64,000 nucleotides of DNA from Amycolatopsis azurea DSM 43854 (GTDB taxonomy: Bacteria > Actinomycetota > Actinomycetes > Mycobacteriales > Pseudonocardiaceae). Of this stretch, positions 1 to 8,353 are shown piece by piece. The position numbers were made by a program, and so were the translations under genes. Within the stretch, counting starts at the first letter, position 1. Every line of letters begins with the position of its first letter. Below the pieces are notes generated by a model, which was not told the DNA's origin, searched no databases, and saw only the letters and a list, made by a program, of their open reading frames with translations. Where the stretch lies: NCBI RefSeq assembly GCF_001995215.1, contig NZ_MUXN01000005.1, positions 124,001 through 188,000 on the forward strand. The letters are read 5' to 3'.

Positions 1-1
1 C

Positions 2-727
2 GTGCTGGAGGCCTCGCTGCGCTCGGGCGCCACGGTCGTCGGCGGGATCGATCCGTGCTCACTGGACAAGGACCCCAAGGGACACCTCGACGTCGTGTTC
101 GGCCTCGCCGAGAAGTACGGCGTGGAAGTGGACATCCACCTGCATGAACCCGGTCACCTGGGCGTTTTCTCGACCGACCTGGTGATCGAACGGGTCCGCG
201 CGCTGGACATGCGCGGCAAGGTGACCCTGTCGCACGCGTACGAACTGGGGTCGATCTCGGAATCGGTGAGCCGCCGCCTGATCGACGCGTTCGCGGAACT
301 GGACATCGCGATGGCGACCGTCGCGCCGTCCGTCGACGGCCAGCTGTCCCTGGCGGACCTCACGACCGCGGGCGTGCGCGTCGGCCTCGGCGAGGACGGC
401 CAGCGGGACTACTGGAGCCCCTACGGCAACTGCGATCTGCTCGACCGCACCTGGCAACTGGCCTTCACCAACGGCTTCCGCCGCGACGACCTGATCGAAA
501 TGGCCCTGGCCGTCGCGACGATGGGCGGCGCCTCGATCATGAGCCACGACGTCCCGCGGCTGACGAGCATCGCCGACCGGCCCGGCGTGGCCGTCGGCGA
601 CCGCGCCGATCTGCTGCTGGTGGACGGCGAAACCCCGACGAGCGCGGTGATGGACCGCGGCAAGGACCGCACGGTGCTGCACGACGGCGTCGTCGTGGCG
701 GACGGCCTCGCCGTGGTGGAGTTCTGA
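2..727 (+). CDS. Amidohydrolase, cytosine deaminase-like (5' end outside window)
   Basis: C-terminal 241 residues of a metal-dependent amidohydrolase; the start lies before the window. Visible metal-site features are the HLHEPG strand (about residue 46 of this fragment), the SHAYELG motif and the late GLGEDGQRD motif, the order seen in cytosine deaminase-type amidohydrolases, which hydrolyse cyclic C-N bonds. The C-terminal part (VGDRADLLLVDGETP, then LHDGVVVADG) is the small beta-sandwich common to these enzymes. The first HxH metal motif must lie upstream. Substrate cannot be named from the fragment. The next gene is convergent, with its stop 4 bases away. Confidence 0.8.
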   Translation: MLEASLRSGATVVGGIDPCSLDKDPKGHLDVVFGLAEKYGVEVDIHLHEPGHLGVFSTDLVIERVRALDMRGKVTLSHAYELGSISESVSRRLIDAFAELDIAMATVAPSVDGQLSLADLTTAGVRVGLGEDGQRDYWSPYGNCDLLDRTWQLAFTNGFRRDDLIEMALAVATMGGASIMSHDVPRLTSIADRPGVAVGDRADLLLVDGETPTSAVMDRGKDRTVLHDGVVVADGLAVVEF

Positions 728-730
728 CGG

Positions 731-1642
731 TCAGAGCTCGCCGGCTCGTTCGTACAACTTCCGCACCGGCTCCGTCAAAGCGGCGCCGCTCAGATCCGTG
801 GTCACGCCGTCCTCGGTCATCGTCCCCCGGCTCGTGACACTGAAGATGGTGCCCTTGCCGGTGGCGGGATCGAAGTTCCGCAGCCACGGACCGCCGCTGG
901 AGCCGCCCGCGAGGTCGCAATCGGTGTTCCACGTCTTGTTGACGGAGTTCTCCTTGAACGTGGCGGGCTGCTCGCAAGAGAACAACGCCTCACCCCCGGC
1001 CGCCTTCGACACGGGGTAGCCGAGCATGGTCGTGTCCACAGTGGACGGAAGCTTGTCAAACGAGATGTCCTGCGTGCCCGCGACGTCCGCGACATGACGG
1101 CCGTCGACCGGATCCAGGGCGAGCACCGCGTCGTCGTCCGCTCCGCTCATCGGGCCCGAATACGTGCTGGACCAAGCGAAGGCGCGAGCGGCGAACACCC
1201 CGTGCGGCGCTTCGCCGTGGTCGTAACCCGGGACGAACACGACGTTGACGATCTTGATCGGGTTGTCGAACCGGTCCAGCCCGCCGTTCACGCAGTGCCC
1301 GGCGGTGAGGGCCACATCCTTGCTGGAACTGGGAACCACCGTCGCCGTGCAGGATCCGTCCACCCCGGGCTGGGCGGTGAAGAACAGCCGCCCGACCCCC
1401 GACGGCACCGACCCCTCCCACTCGCGGCCGATCTTCTCCGCGGGCGGCAAGTCCTCTTCACCCACCCATTGACGCATCCGCTCCGGCGTCCAGTGAGCCA
1501 GCGCCGCTGCCCGGTCGGCCTCGCTCACCGTCGTCACCACCTGGTCGTCGGCCGCGGACGCCGGCGTGGCGACCACCACCGTCGCGGCTCCCAGAGCGGC
1601 CGACAGGGCAACGACACGGCGAACTGCGCGCTTCAGGTCCAT
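731..1642 (-). CDS. Secreted trypsin-like serine protease
   Basis: Sec-type signal peptide at the N-terminus (Arg-rich n-region, AALGAATVVVA core, cleavage likely after PASA), so the product is exported. The chymotrypsin-fold triad is visible: His in LTAGHC, Asp in the ADDDAVLAL segment and Ser in GGSSGGPW. A Cys pair around SCTATVV and TAGHC fits the usual His-loop disulfide. About 303 residues, with a propeptide-like stretch before the first strand. Start: ATG at 1642 preferred, with a GGGAC stretch upstream; an in-frame TTG at 1648 is the alternative. The 5' region shares a long motif with the esterase gene that starts at 12196. Substrate unknown. Confidence 0.87.
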   Translation of the reverse strand: MDLKRAVRRVVALSAALGAATVVVATPASAADDQVVTTVSEADRAAALAHWTPERMRQWVGEEDLPPAEKIGREWEGSVPSGVGRLFFTAQPGVDGSCTATVVPSSSKDVALTAGHCVNGGLDRFDNPIKIVNVVFVPGYDHGEAPHGVFAARAFAWSSTYSGPMSGADDDAVLALDPVDGRHVADVAGTQDISFDKLPSTVDTTMLGYPVSKAAGGEALFSCEQPATFKENSVNKTWNTDCDLAGGSSGGPWLRNFDPATGKGTIFSVTSRGTMTEDGVTTDLSGAALTEPVRKLYERAGEL

Positions 1643-1673
1643 GATCAAGAGACGTCCCGGGCGCCGGGAAGTT
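1643..1673 (-). promoter_or_regulatory. Upstream element shared with the esterase gene at 12196
   Basis: Read on the minus strand this stretch has CTTCCCGG followed nine bases later by CGTCTCTTGATC, just before the protease start. The same two blocks occur at 12253-12283, eight bases apart, before another membrane or secreted hydrolase. The block nearer the start holds CGTC, which is typical of ECF sigma -10 elements, but the -35 block is not a known consensus. Shared regulation is an inference. Confidence 0.45.
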
Positions 1674-1696
1674 GTTCACTGGAGCCCAGCGATGCC

Positions 1697-2134
1697 TCAG
1701 TTCGCCCGTGCCCGCCGGAAGAGGGCAGCGACCTCGTCGGTCATCCAGTAGCGCGCGTTCTCGCCCTCCGGGTATTCCCAAGCCCACGGCCAGGTGCGCC
1801 CGACCGCCTGGCAATGCCTGCCGGGCCAGCCGAGCACGCCTGCCACACCGTGCTTGCCGTTGGGCAGCCCGAGCAGCCTGCCCAGTTCGTCACCGCTGAA
1901 CCTGGCTCCCGGCTTGTCCATCAGCGTCGAGAACAAGGCCTTGGCCTTGTCGCTGAATTTCCCCCACACCACCTTGGCGAGGTCTCCGTCCGAGCGACTC
2001 CACTCGACCAGATCGACCTCGGTCTCCTCCGTCGGCAGGACTTCGAACGCAGCGGGGTCGGCCAGCCAGCGCCCGAACATCGAGTAGAACTCGGGGATGC
2101 GGTCCTCCGGGACCTTGACAGTGACGTCGATCAT
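1697..2134 (-). CDS. Hypothetical protein, about 145 residues
   Basis: Not recognised as a characterised family. It begins MIDVTVKVPEDRIPEFY and resembles small cytoplasmic actinobacterial proteins; the second half (FSGDELGRLLGLPNGKHGVAGVLGWPGR) looks like a winged-helix or small alpha/beta domain with a possible DNA-contact helix, but this is weak. Start: ATG at 2134, behind GGCGAGGAG at good spacing; the longer frame to 2173 has no better ribosome site. It has its own promoter with two phased 13-base repeats (2186-2219). The PadR gene ends 115 bases upstream on the same strand, so it may be a target of that regulator. Confidence 0.6.
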   Translation of the reverse strand: MIDVTVKVPEDRIPEFYSMFGRWLADPAAFEVLPTEETEVDLVEWSRSDGDLAKVVWGKFSDKAKALFSTLMDKPGARFSGDELGRLLGLPNGKHGVAGVLGWPGRHCQAVGRTWPWAWEYPEGENARYWMTDEVAALFRRARAN

Positions 2135-2172
2135 GAGGGCTCCTCGCCGTGCGGAAGTTCTTCGACACCGCA

Positions 2173-2219
2173 AAGTTAGCCCCTCCAGAGATATCTAACA
2201 AGACCTCAGAGATATCTAA
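2173..2219 (-). promoter_or_regulatory. Promoter with two phased CAGAGATATCTAA repeats
   Basis: A good minus-strand promoter: -35 TTGTTA (2201-2196), 17-base spacer, -10 TAACTT (2178-2173). Two identical 13-base repeats, CAGAGATATCTAA, lie at 2186-2198 and 2207-2219, exactly 21 bases apart, i.e. on one face of the helix. Each contains the palindrome AGATATCT. One copy sits in the spacer and -35, the other just upstream, as expected for a cooperative repressor. The regulator is not identified; the adjacent PadR protein is the obvious candidate. Confidence 0.6.
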
Positions 2220-2249
2220 AGGGCTACGGAGGGTCTAAGGCGCCCTCGG

Positions 2250-2867
2250 TCAGGCGCCGTCGGCGAAACCGTTCAGCCGATCGGCTTCCAGCTTCTCGAT
2301 CGTCCCTCGCAGCCAGGTGATCTCGGCGCTCGCCATGGCCCGCTGGTAATCCGCGTCGACGAGGTGGATCGGGTCCACCTCGTCGAATTCGGCCACCCTG
2401 GCGTCGATCTCGGTCTCGAATCCGGCGAGGCTCCGCTCGCAGGTCTCGAGCCGTTCACGCAACACGGCCACCGCGTCGGATCTCGAGATCGAGGCGATGA
2501 ACGCCAGCGCCGCGGGAAACTCCGGGTACTCCACGGCGGGGACACGCAGCATGTCGCGTACCCATTCCTTGGACACCTGGACACCGCGCTCGGTGGTACG
2601 GAAGACGGTGCGCTCCGGACGTTTCTCGTGCTTGGCCGTCTCGTGCACGGCGATCAGCCCGTCTCGCTCCAGCCTGCGCATCGTCTGATAGATCGCGTTT
2701 CGCTGACTGACGTTGATGACGCGGTCCTTGTCCCATTCGACGATCCGCTGGCGCAGCCCGTACGGATGCTTGGGTTCGACGGCGAGCAGCAGCAGGACGG
2801 CCATGGCCAGCGGAGACCGGCGGACGGTCGCCGTGCCCGTCTCCTCGTCGTTCGGGTGTCCGGTCAC
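2250..2867 (-). CDS. PadR family transcriptional regulator
   Basis: N-terminal winged helix typical of PadR (PYGLRQRIVEWDKDRVINVSQRNAIYQTMRRLERDGLI, about residues 36-73, with a basic wing KHEKRPERTVFRTT), then a C-terminal helical dimerisation domain of the Vir_act_alpha_C type (REWL-like REL helices to residue 205). It acts as a cytoplasmic repressor released by a small ligand. Start is GTG at 2867; the ribosome site is poor, suggesting translational coupling with the FAD monooxygenase gene whose stop is 12 bases upstream. The pair forms an operon, and the inverted repeat in that operon's promoter (4581-4597) is its likely operator. Confidence 0.9.
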   Translation of the reverse strand: MTGHPNDEETGTATVRRSPLAMAVLLLLAVEPKHPYGLRQRIVEWDKDRVINVSQRNAIYQTMRRLERDGLIAVHETAKHEKRPERTVFRTTERGVQVSKEWVRDMLRVPAVEYPEFPAALAFIASISRSDAVAVLRERLETCERSLAGFETEIDARVAEFDEVDPIHLVDADYQRAMASAEITWLRGTIEKLEADRLNGFADGA

Positions 2868-2879
2868 GAAGTAATCATT

Positions 2880-4460
2880 TCAGCCTCTCCGCAGGATCGC
2901 GCGAAACGCCTCGGCCAGCGCCTCCGACGGCCGTGCGGTCGCCGGACTCAGCCAGGCCACGTAGCCGTCGGGACGGATCAACGCGGCACCACCCGCGCCG
3001 ACCGGATAGCGCTCGCCCCAGGAGTTCTCCGGATCGGCGAGGTCGGCGGCCGTTCCGATCCGGAACGCCTGGAGCGGAACGGAAAGCCGATCCGAGACCT
3101 CGCCCGCGGCCTCAACCCACGCGGTGCCGTCCTCGCCGGCGAACAGGACGAAGCCACGGCCGAACAGGTCGTGCGTCGACAGCCGCGAACCGTCGCGCTC
3201 CACCCACAGGTGCGGCGCGCGCATCCCCGGCTCCGCCACCTTGTCCAGCTTGTCGCCGAACACGGTGTCGTGCCCGGCGCCGATGACCGCCGACGACCAG
3301 TAGCGCTGCCCCAGCGTCCACAACTGGTCGTCCGTGGTGTCGTCCTCGATCTCGGTGCTGTTGCGCTTCATCTGCCTGTGCACCACGAGGTCCGACAGTT
3401 CGACGGCGACGGTGTGCCGCTCGTCGTGGTAGGTGTCGAGCAGCCCCTCGCCCGCCCAGCCGTGCACCACGCCGGCGATCTTCCACGCGAGGTTGTAGCC
3501 GTCCTGCACCCCGGTGTTGGCGCCCATCGCACCCGCGGGCGGCCACACGTGCGCGGCGTCGCCCGCGAGGAAGACACGGCCGTCGCGGTACCGGTCGGCG
3601 ATGCCGATGGCCTGTTCCCAAGGGGCCACGTCTTCGATCTCCACCGCCAGGTCGTCCCGGCCGACCGCGGCCCGGATGTCCGCGACACAGCGCTCGGTGG
3701 TGAAGTCGGCGATCGACTCGCCCGCCGCAGGGTCGTAACCGACGCTCATTCCCCAGCGGTTCTTTTCGGCCGTGGTCACCAGGCCGCCGCCGACCTTCTC
3801 GTTCACGATGATCCAGAACAGCGCCGGCTTCGGCACGAACTCCGACAGCTCGGCGCGGAAGACGATGCTCACCGAATGCTGGATCACGCCGGGACCGGTG
3901 CGGTGGATGCCGAGCCGCTCCCGGATCGGGCTGCGGTGCCCGTCCGCCGCGACGACGTAGTCGGCCCGCACCGTTTGCTCGACGCCGGTCTTCCGGTCGC
4001 GGACGACCGCGGTCACGCCGTCGTCTTCGGTGACGAGAGAGACCACTTCGGTGTCGAAGCGATGCCTGGCACCCAGCTCACGAGCGGCGGCGATCAGGAT
4101 CGGCTCGACCGCGTTCTGGTCGGCCTGGCAGAACTCGCCGGGGCTGAGATCGGGCCAACTCCGCGGCGCGGCGTCACCGAACAGCCAATGCCATTCGCCC
4201 GCCAGCGTCTCGCAGCGGGCGACGCCCCAGTCGTCCTCGAAGGGCTTACCGGCCTCCCGGATGGCCTCTTCCAGACCCAGCGCGCGGTAGATCTCCATGG
4301 TCCGCTGGTTGATCCCGCGCGCCCGGCCCTGGATCGAAACACCCGGATGCCGGTCGACCAGCAAGGCGCGAACACCCTGTTCGGCCAGGAACAAGGTGAT
4401 CGCCAATCCGACCAGGCCGCCGCCCACCACCAGAACCGGAACCCGTTCGTCGTCCGCCAT
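2880..4460 (-). CDS. FAD-dependent aromatic monooxygenase
   Basis: Group A flavoprotein monooxygenase of the p-hydroxybenzoate hydroxylase fold, 526 residues. The N-terminus has the Rossmann GGGLVG fingerprint (residues about 11-16) with the downstream Arg motif (RARGINQRTMEIYR); the mid-protein DG motif is ADGHRSPIRERLG and the second FAD motif is GRVFLAGDAAHVWPP. The long C-terminal thioredoxin-like region matches phenol- and polyketide-type hydroxylases and rifampicin monooxygenase relatives. It hydroxylates an aromatic substrate using NAD(P)H and O2; the substrate is unknown. ATG at 4460 follows GAAGGGGGAG. It is cotranscribed with padR, suggesting induction by a phenolic or antibiotic ligand. 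Confidence 0.88.
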   Translation of the reverse strand: MADDERVPVLVVGGGLVGLAITLFLAEQGVRALLVDRHPGVSIQGRARGINQRTMEIYRALGLEEAIREAGKPFEDDWGVARCETLAGEWHWLFGDAAPRSWPDLSPGEFCQADQNAVEPILIAAARELGARHRFDTEVVSLVTEDDGVTAVVRDRKTGVEQTVRADYVVAADGHRSPIRERLGIHRTGPGVIQHSVSIVFRAELSEFVPKPALFWIIVNEKVGGGLVTTAEKNRWGMSVGYDPAAGESIADFTTERCVADIRAAVGRDDLAVEIEDVAPWEQAIGIADRYRDGRVFLAGDAAHVWPPAGAMGANTGVQDGYNLAWKIAGVVHGWAGEGLLDTYHDERHTVAVELSDLVVHRQMKRNSTEIEDDTTDDQLWTLGQRYWSSAVIGAGHDTVFGDKLDKVAEPGMRAPHLWVERDGSRLSTHDLFGRGFVLFAGEDGTAWVEAAGEVSDRLSVPLQAFRIGTAADLADPENSWGERYPVGAGGAALIRPDGYVAWLSPATARPSEALAEAFRAILRRG

Positions 4461-4573
4461 ACGTCTCCCCCTTCGAAGGATCTTGCGTTGTCGTCGGCCG
4501 GAAATCCCGGCAGGCGGACACAGTTCTCCCTGGCCGTATCGACAAGACGACCGGAACGCGTCCGATGGTCATG

Positions 4574-4603
4574 AAGATACTAGTCACATTATGACTATGT
4601 CAA
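4574..4603 (-). promoter_or_regulatory. Monooxygenase-padR promoter with operator in the spacer
   Basis: Minus-strand promoter: consensus -35 TTGACA (4603-4598), 18-base spacer, -10 TATCTT (4579-4574). The spacer is almost completely filled by a perfect inverted repeat, TAGTCACATTATGACTA (4581-4597; 6-base arms, 5-base centre). A repressor bound here would block polymerase directly. The PadR encoded in the same operon is the likely ligand-responsive repressor (inference). Confidence 0.7.
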
Positions 4604-4630
4604 CGCGAAGAGTTCCGGGAGAATGGGCGC

Positions 4631-5149
4631 ATGATCGGTGACCGATGGGGCGTACGCGATGACGAGGTCGCGCACCCTTACCTGTGCGACGACTTCGTCA
4701 CCTCCCCCACGCTTCGGGCGTGGCGGGGCGTGAGTATCGAGGCGCCCGTCGAAGCGGTGTGGCCGTGGGTCACGCAAGTGCGACTCGCGCCTTACTCGTA
4801 CGACTGGATCGACAACCTCGGCCGCCGCTCGCCTCGCGAGCCGGTTGACCTTCCCGAGCCCCGGGTCGGCGACAAGTTCACCGCAGTCGGTGGGCGTCAA
4901 CTCGGCCGGATCGTCTCGGTCACCCCGGGAGAACAGCTGACGGGGGTCATCATGGGCGCGTTCATGTCCTAAGCGCTCGCGCCTCAGGATTGCGGCACTT
5001 CGCGATTGCTGCTGAAGGTCGTCATGCGCACCAACCGCTTGGTGGCCGCCGGGGTTTCCGTCGGCGACCTGGTCATGGCTCGGCGGCAGTTGCTCAACTT
5101 CAAGCGGCTCGCCGAACGACACCATCACCGAACGCGGCGCGAGATGTGA
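4631..5149 (+). pseudogene. SRPBCC (polyketide cyclase-like) gene with in-frame stop
   Basis: The frame opens at ATG 4631 and reads a START/SRPBCC-like protein (VSIEAPVEAVWPWVTQVRLAPYSYDWIDN, then PRVGDKFTAVGG). It stops at TAA 4970-4972 after 113 codons. The same frame continues without any shift to TGA at 5147-5149 and encodes the expected C-terminal strand and long helix (SRLLLKVVMRTNR, then LVMARRQLLNFKRLAER). TAC to TAA at codon 114 would restore an intact protein of about 172 residues (FMSYALAPQ). So this is one nonsense mutation, or a base error in the assembly. It is divergent from the monooxygenase operon. Confidence 0.75.
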
Positions 5150-5155
5150 AAAGAG

Positions 5156-5228
5156 TGGGCCGCCTGGGGCTCGAACCCAGAACCTACGGATTAAAAGTCC
5201 GCAGCTCTACCAATTGAGCTAACGGCCC
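5156..5228 (-). tRNA. tRNA-Lys (TTT)
   Basis: Minus-strand cloverleaf. The acceptor stem GGGCCGT pairs with GCGGCCC with one G-U pair. The D-arm is TAGCTCAATTGGTAGAGC, the anticodon loop CTTTTAA carries anticodon TTT, the T-arm contains GGTTCGAGCCC and the discriminator is A. CCA is not encoded. 73 bases. Confidence 0.95.
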
Positions 5229-5327
5229 GTGCGGGCGAGTCTAGTAGACCGCCGCCGACCACCAGGATGGCGGGGCCGCCGCCGGAGCGCCACGGAATTG
5301 TCGGGGGTCTCTGCCAGGGTCGGGGGC

Positions 5328-5867
5328 ATGGACACGATCCCCGACGAGAACTACTCGGCCGGCTGGGAGGGTGACCGCCCGGAGTCTTCGCGCGTGGCTA
5401 GCGAGCGCGAGATCCTGACGTCCACGCTGGACTGGCATCGCCGCACCTTCGAGCTGAAGTGCGAGGGCCTGACGCCGGAGCAGATGGCCATGCGGTCGGT
5501 GGAGCCGTCGAGCATGTCGCTGCACGGGCTGCTCAGGCACCTCACCGGCACCGAGCGCTGGTGGTTCCGCGTGCAGTTCCTCGGCGAGGACGTCCCGCTG
5601 CTCTACTACTCCGACGATCGGCCCGAGCAGGACTTCGACGACACGGACGGCGACGTCGAGGCCGCGTGGGCGGCGTGGCGCGAGGAGTGCGCGCGGTCCA
5701 GGGAGATCGTCGCGGCCGCGTCGCTCGATGACACGGGCACGAGCCGCCGCGACGGCGAGCCGTTCTCCCTGCGGTGGCTGCTGACCCATCACATCGCCGA
5801 GTACGCGCGCCACGACGGCCACGCCGACCTGCTGCGCGAGCGCATAGACGGGAGGACAGGCCACTGA
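5328..5867 (+). CDS. DinB-like (DUF664) protein
   Basis: 179 residues of the DinB four-helix-bundle superfamily, DUF664 branch. Likely metal ligands are the His in LLRHLTGTERWW (about residue 64) and those in THHIAEYARHDGHADLLRE near the C-terminus, in the usual H-x-many-HxxxH arrangement. These proteins are metal-dependent, thiol- or damage-related, and mostly uncharacterised. Start ATG at 5328; the frame is open further upstream but has no better signal. The PcaB-like gene follows 25 bases later on the same strand, so they may be cotranscribed. Confidence 0.82.
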   Translation: MDTIPDENYSAGWEGDRPESSRVASEREILTSTLDWHRRTFELKCEGLTPEQMAMRSVEPSSMSLHGLLRHLTGTERWWFRVQFLGEDVPLLYYSDDRPEQDFDDTDGDVEAAWAAWREECARSREIVAAASLDDTGTSRRDGEPFSLRWLLTHHIAEYARHDGHADLLRERIDGRTGH

Positions 5868-5892
5868 AACCTTGTAGTGCGATGCTGGGCCG

Positions 5893-7266
5893 ATGAACGC
5901 CGATCCCGATTCCGGCCTCCTCTCCCCGGTCCGCGCCGGCACGCCCGCCGAGGCGGCGACGGGTGATCTCGCCTGGCTGCGGGCCCTGCTCGACACGGAG
6001 GCGGCGCTCGCCAGGGCGCAGGCCCGCACCGGGTTGATCCCGCGGGAAGCCGCGGAGGCGATCACTGACGCGGCCGCGAGGGTCGAGATCGACGTGGTCG
6101 CGCTGGCGAGGGCTGCCCGTGAGACGGCGAACCCGGTGGTGGGGCTGATCAAGGAGCTGACCGAGGCGGCCGGGACGGAGTACGTCCATCGCGGCTCGAC
6201 CAGCCAGGACATCTTCGACACCGCGATGATGCTGGTCGCCGCGCGGACAAGGGCGCTCGTCGCGGCCGATCTCGAGACGACGGCGAGCGCGCTGGCGGAC
6301 CTGGCCCGCGCGTATCGCGACACGACCATGGCCGGGCGCACCCTCACCGCCCACGCGGTCCCGACCACGTTCGGGCTCAAGGCGGCGGGCTGGCGTCAGC
6401 TGACGCTCGACGCGCTCGACAGGCTGAACCGCGTGGTCCTGCCGGTCTCGTTGGGTGGCGCGGCGGGCACGCGAGCCGCGTACGCCGAGTACGCGCGCCT
6501 CGCCGGGCTGCCCGACGGCTATCCGCAGCGGCTCCAGACGGCCTTCGCCGAGGAGACCGGTCTCGCCGAGACCACGCTCCCCTGGCACACGCTCCGCACC
6601 CCGACGGCCGACCTCGCGGCGGCCCTGTCGTTCACCGCCGCCGCGCTCGGGAAGATCGCGGTCGACGTCCAGTTCCTGACCCGCACGGAGGTCGGCGAGG
6701 TCGCCGAACCCGCGGGCGAGGGCCGGGGCGGTTCTTCGGCGATGCCGCACAAGCGCAATCCGGTGCTGGCCACGCTGATCCGCTCGGCCGCGCTCCAGGT
6801 CCCGGTGATGGCCACTGGCGTCACCCAGGCCCTGATGTCCGAGGACGAACGGTCCGCTGGAGCGTGGCACGCCGAATGGCAGCTGCTGCGCGAGTGTCTG
6901 CGGCTGACCGGCGGCGCCGCGCACACGGCGGCCGAGCTCGCCCGCGGTCTGGCCGTCGACGACGGACGCATGCGCGAGAACCTCGGCCTCACGCACGGCC
7001 AGATCGTGTCCGAGCGGCTCTCGACCGTGCTCGCCCCGCTGCTCGGCAAGACGCGGGCCAAGGAGGTCCTCGGGCACGCGTCCAAGCTCGCCTTGGAGCA
7101 GGACAAGCCCCTTGGCGAAGTGCTTTCCGGCCTGCCCGAGATAACCGGAGTCCTCCCCGCGGATTCCCTGGCCGACCTGCTGGATCCCGCGAGCTACACC
7201 GGCTCGGCCGGGGCGCTCACGGACGCCGCGCTGGAGAGCCGCGAAGAAAAACCGAAAACTCCTTGA
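5893..7266 (+). CDS. pcaB: 3-carboxy-cis,cis-muconate cycloisomerase-like lyase
   Basis: 457-residue member of the fumarase/aspartase superfamily. The GSTSQDIFDTAMML segment (about residues 99-112) and the signature GGSSAMPHKRNP (about 284-295) are the usual active-site regions; the wording fits 3-carboxy-muconate cycloisomerases of the protocatechuate branch of the beta-ketoadipate pathway. No other pca gene is visible nearby, so the assignment is by family and an adenylosuccinate-lyase-like or other lyase role is possible. The N-terminus LLSPVRAG and the C-terminal helical bundle are complete. The ribosome site is weak. Confidence 0.72.
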   Translation: MNADPDSGLLSPVRAGTPAEAATGDLAWLRALLDTEAALARAQARTGLIPREAAEAITDAAARVEIDVVALARAARETANPVVGLIKELTEAAGTEYVHRGSTSQDIFDTAMMLVAARTRALVAADLETTASALADLARAYRDTTMAGRTLTAHAVPTTFGLKAAGWRQLTLDALDRLNRVVLPVSLGGAAGTRAAYAEYARLAGLPDGYPQRLQTAFAEETGLAETTLPWHTLRTPTADLAAALSFTAAALGKIAVDVQFLTRTEVGEVAEPAGEGRGGSSAMPHKRNPVLATLIRSAALQVPVMATGVTQALMSEDERSAGAWHAEWQLLRECLRLTGGAAHTAAELARGLAVDDGRMRENLGLTHGQIVSERLSTVLAPLLGKTRAKEVLGHASKLALEQDKPLGEVLSGLPEITGVLPADSLADLLDPASYTGSAGALTDAALESREEKPKTP

Positions 7267-7348
7267 ACCGGTCCCGCACCGGGCCCGTGTAGGGGGTACA
7301 AGCTCACCGCGCCGAGCCGCGGAACCCCTACGAACAAGGAGAAATCCC

Positions 7349-8341
7349 ATGCTTCGCAAGCGTTTCGTCGTCGCAGCGGCGTCCGCGGCCGCGGGCCTGG
7401 TGGCGCTGTCGGCCTGCTCCGGCGGCACCGAGACGGCGGCACCGGCCGTCGCTCCGGCCGCCGCGGTGGCCGGGGCCGGCGGGAACGCCCCGGCGGCCAA
7501 GGGTGAGACCAAGGTGGCCGTGGCCGAAGCCGGGAATCTCGGCCAGATCCTCGTCGACAAGGACGGTTTCACCTTGTACCGCTTCGACAAGGACAGCGCG
7601 AAGCCGCCGAAGTCCAATTGCGACGGTGACTGCGCGAAGGCCTGGCCGCCGGTGGTCGCCGAGGGCGAGGTCCGGATCGAGGGTGTGGACCAGTCCCTGG
7701 TCGGTGAAGTGACCCGCGCCGACGGCCGCAAGCAGGTCACCGTCGGCGGCTGGGCGCTTTACCGCTACGCCAAGGACGCCAAGGCGGGCGAGACGAAGGG
7801 TCAGGGCGTCGGCAGCACCTGGTACGCCGCGAACACCAAGGGCGGCAAGGCGGGCCAGGCGGCCAACCAGGCTCCGGCCGAACAAAAGGACGGCGCCACG
7901 AAGCTGGTCGCGAGCAACGTCGACGGCATCGGACCGGCCATTGTGGACAAGGAGGGCTTCACCCTCTACATGTTCACCAAGGACAAGAAGAACAAGCAGC
8001 CGACCTGCAACGGTGACTGCGCGAAGGCCTGGCCGCCGGTGCTCGCCGAGGGCGACGTCCAGCTCGAAGGCATCGAGCAGAAGCTGCTCGGCTCGGTGAA
8101 GCGCGCGGACGGCACCATACAGGTCACCGTCGGCGGCTGGCCCGTCTACCGCTACGCCAAGGACGCGAACGCCGGTGAGGCGAACGGGCACGGCGTCGGC
8201 GGCACCTGGTTCGTCATCGAGCCGGCCGGCTGCAAGAGCAGTGCGCCGGTGAAGAACAAGGCGGCCCAGAGCGGGAACGCCGCCCCCGAGAAGAAGGACG
8301 ACGCTCCCGCGCAGACCGGCGGTTCGGAATACGGGTACTGA
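7349..8341 (+). CDS. Lipoprotein with duplicated Yx(FWY)xxD repeat domain
   Basis: Signal peptide with lipobox LSAC (Cys at about residue 23), so it is lipid-anchored on the outer face of the membrane. Two homologous units follow, each with the pattern GFTLYxFxKD, then CxGDCAKAWPPV, then a VGGWxxYRYAKDA strand (about residues 67-165 and 190-290), matching the predicted lipoprotein family with the Yx(FWY)xxD motif (COG4315-type). The paired Cys in each unit may form disulfides. Function is unknown. Clear ribosome site AAGGAG before ATG 7349. A strong terminator follows (8366-8404). Confidence 0.85.
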   Translation: MLRKRFVVAAASAAAGLVALSACSGGTETAAPAVAPAAAVAGAGGNAPAAKGETKVAVAEAGNLGQILVDKDGFTLYRFDKDSAKPPKSNCDGDCAKAWPPVVAEGEVRIEGVDQSLVGEVTRADGRKQVTVGGWALYRYAKDAKAGETKGQGVGSTWYAANTKGGKAGQAANQAPAEQKDGATKLVASNVDGIGPAIVDKEGFTLYMFTKDKKNKQPTCNGDCAKAWPPVLAEGDVQLEGIEQKLLGSVKRADGTIQVTVGGWPVYRYAKDANAGEANGHGVGGTWFVIEPAGCKSSAPVKNKAAQSGNAAPEKKDDAPAQTGGSEYGY

Positions 8342-8353
8342 GCCCGGACAGAC

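Noticed and set aside
2364..4574. 736-codon plus-strand frame
   Set aside because: Lies antisense to the PadR and FAD monooxygenase genes; its composition is Arg/Asp/Gly/Val-rich without domains, as expected from the opposite strand of high-GC genes.
5542..7740. 732-codon minus-strand frame
   Set aside because: Antisense to DinB, pcaB and the lipoprotein gene, all of which have clear family motifs.
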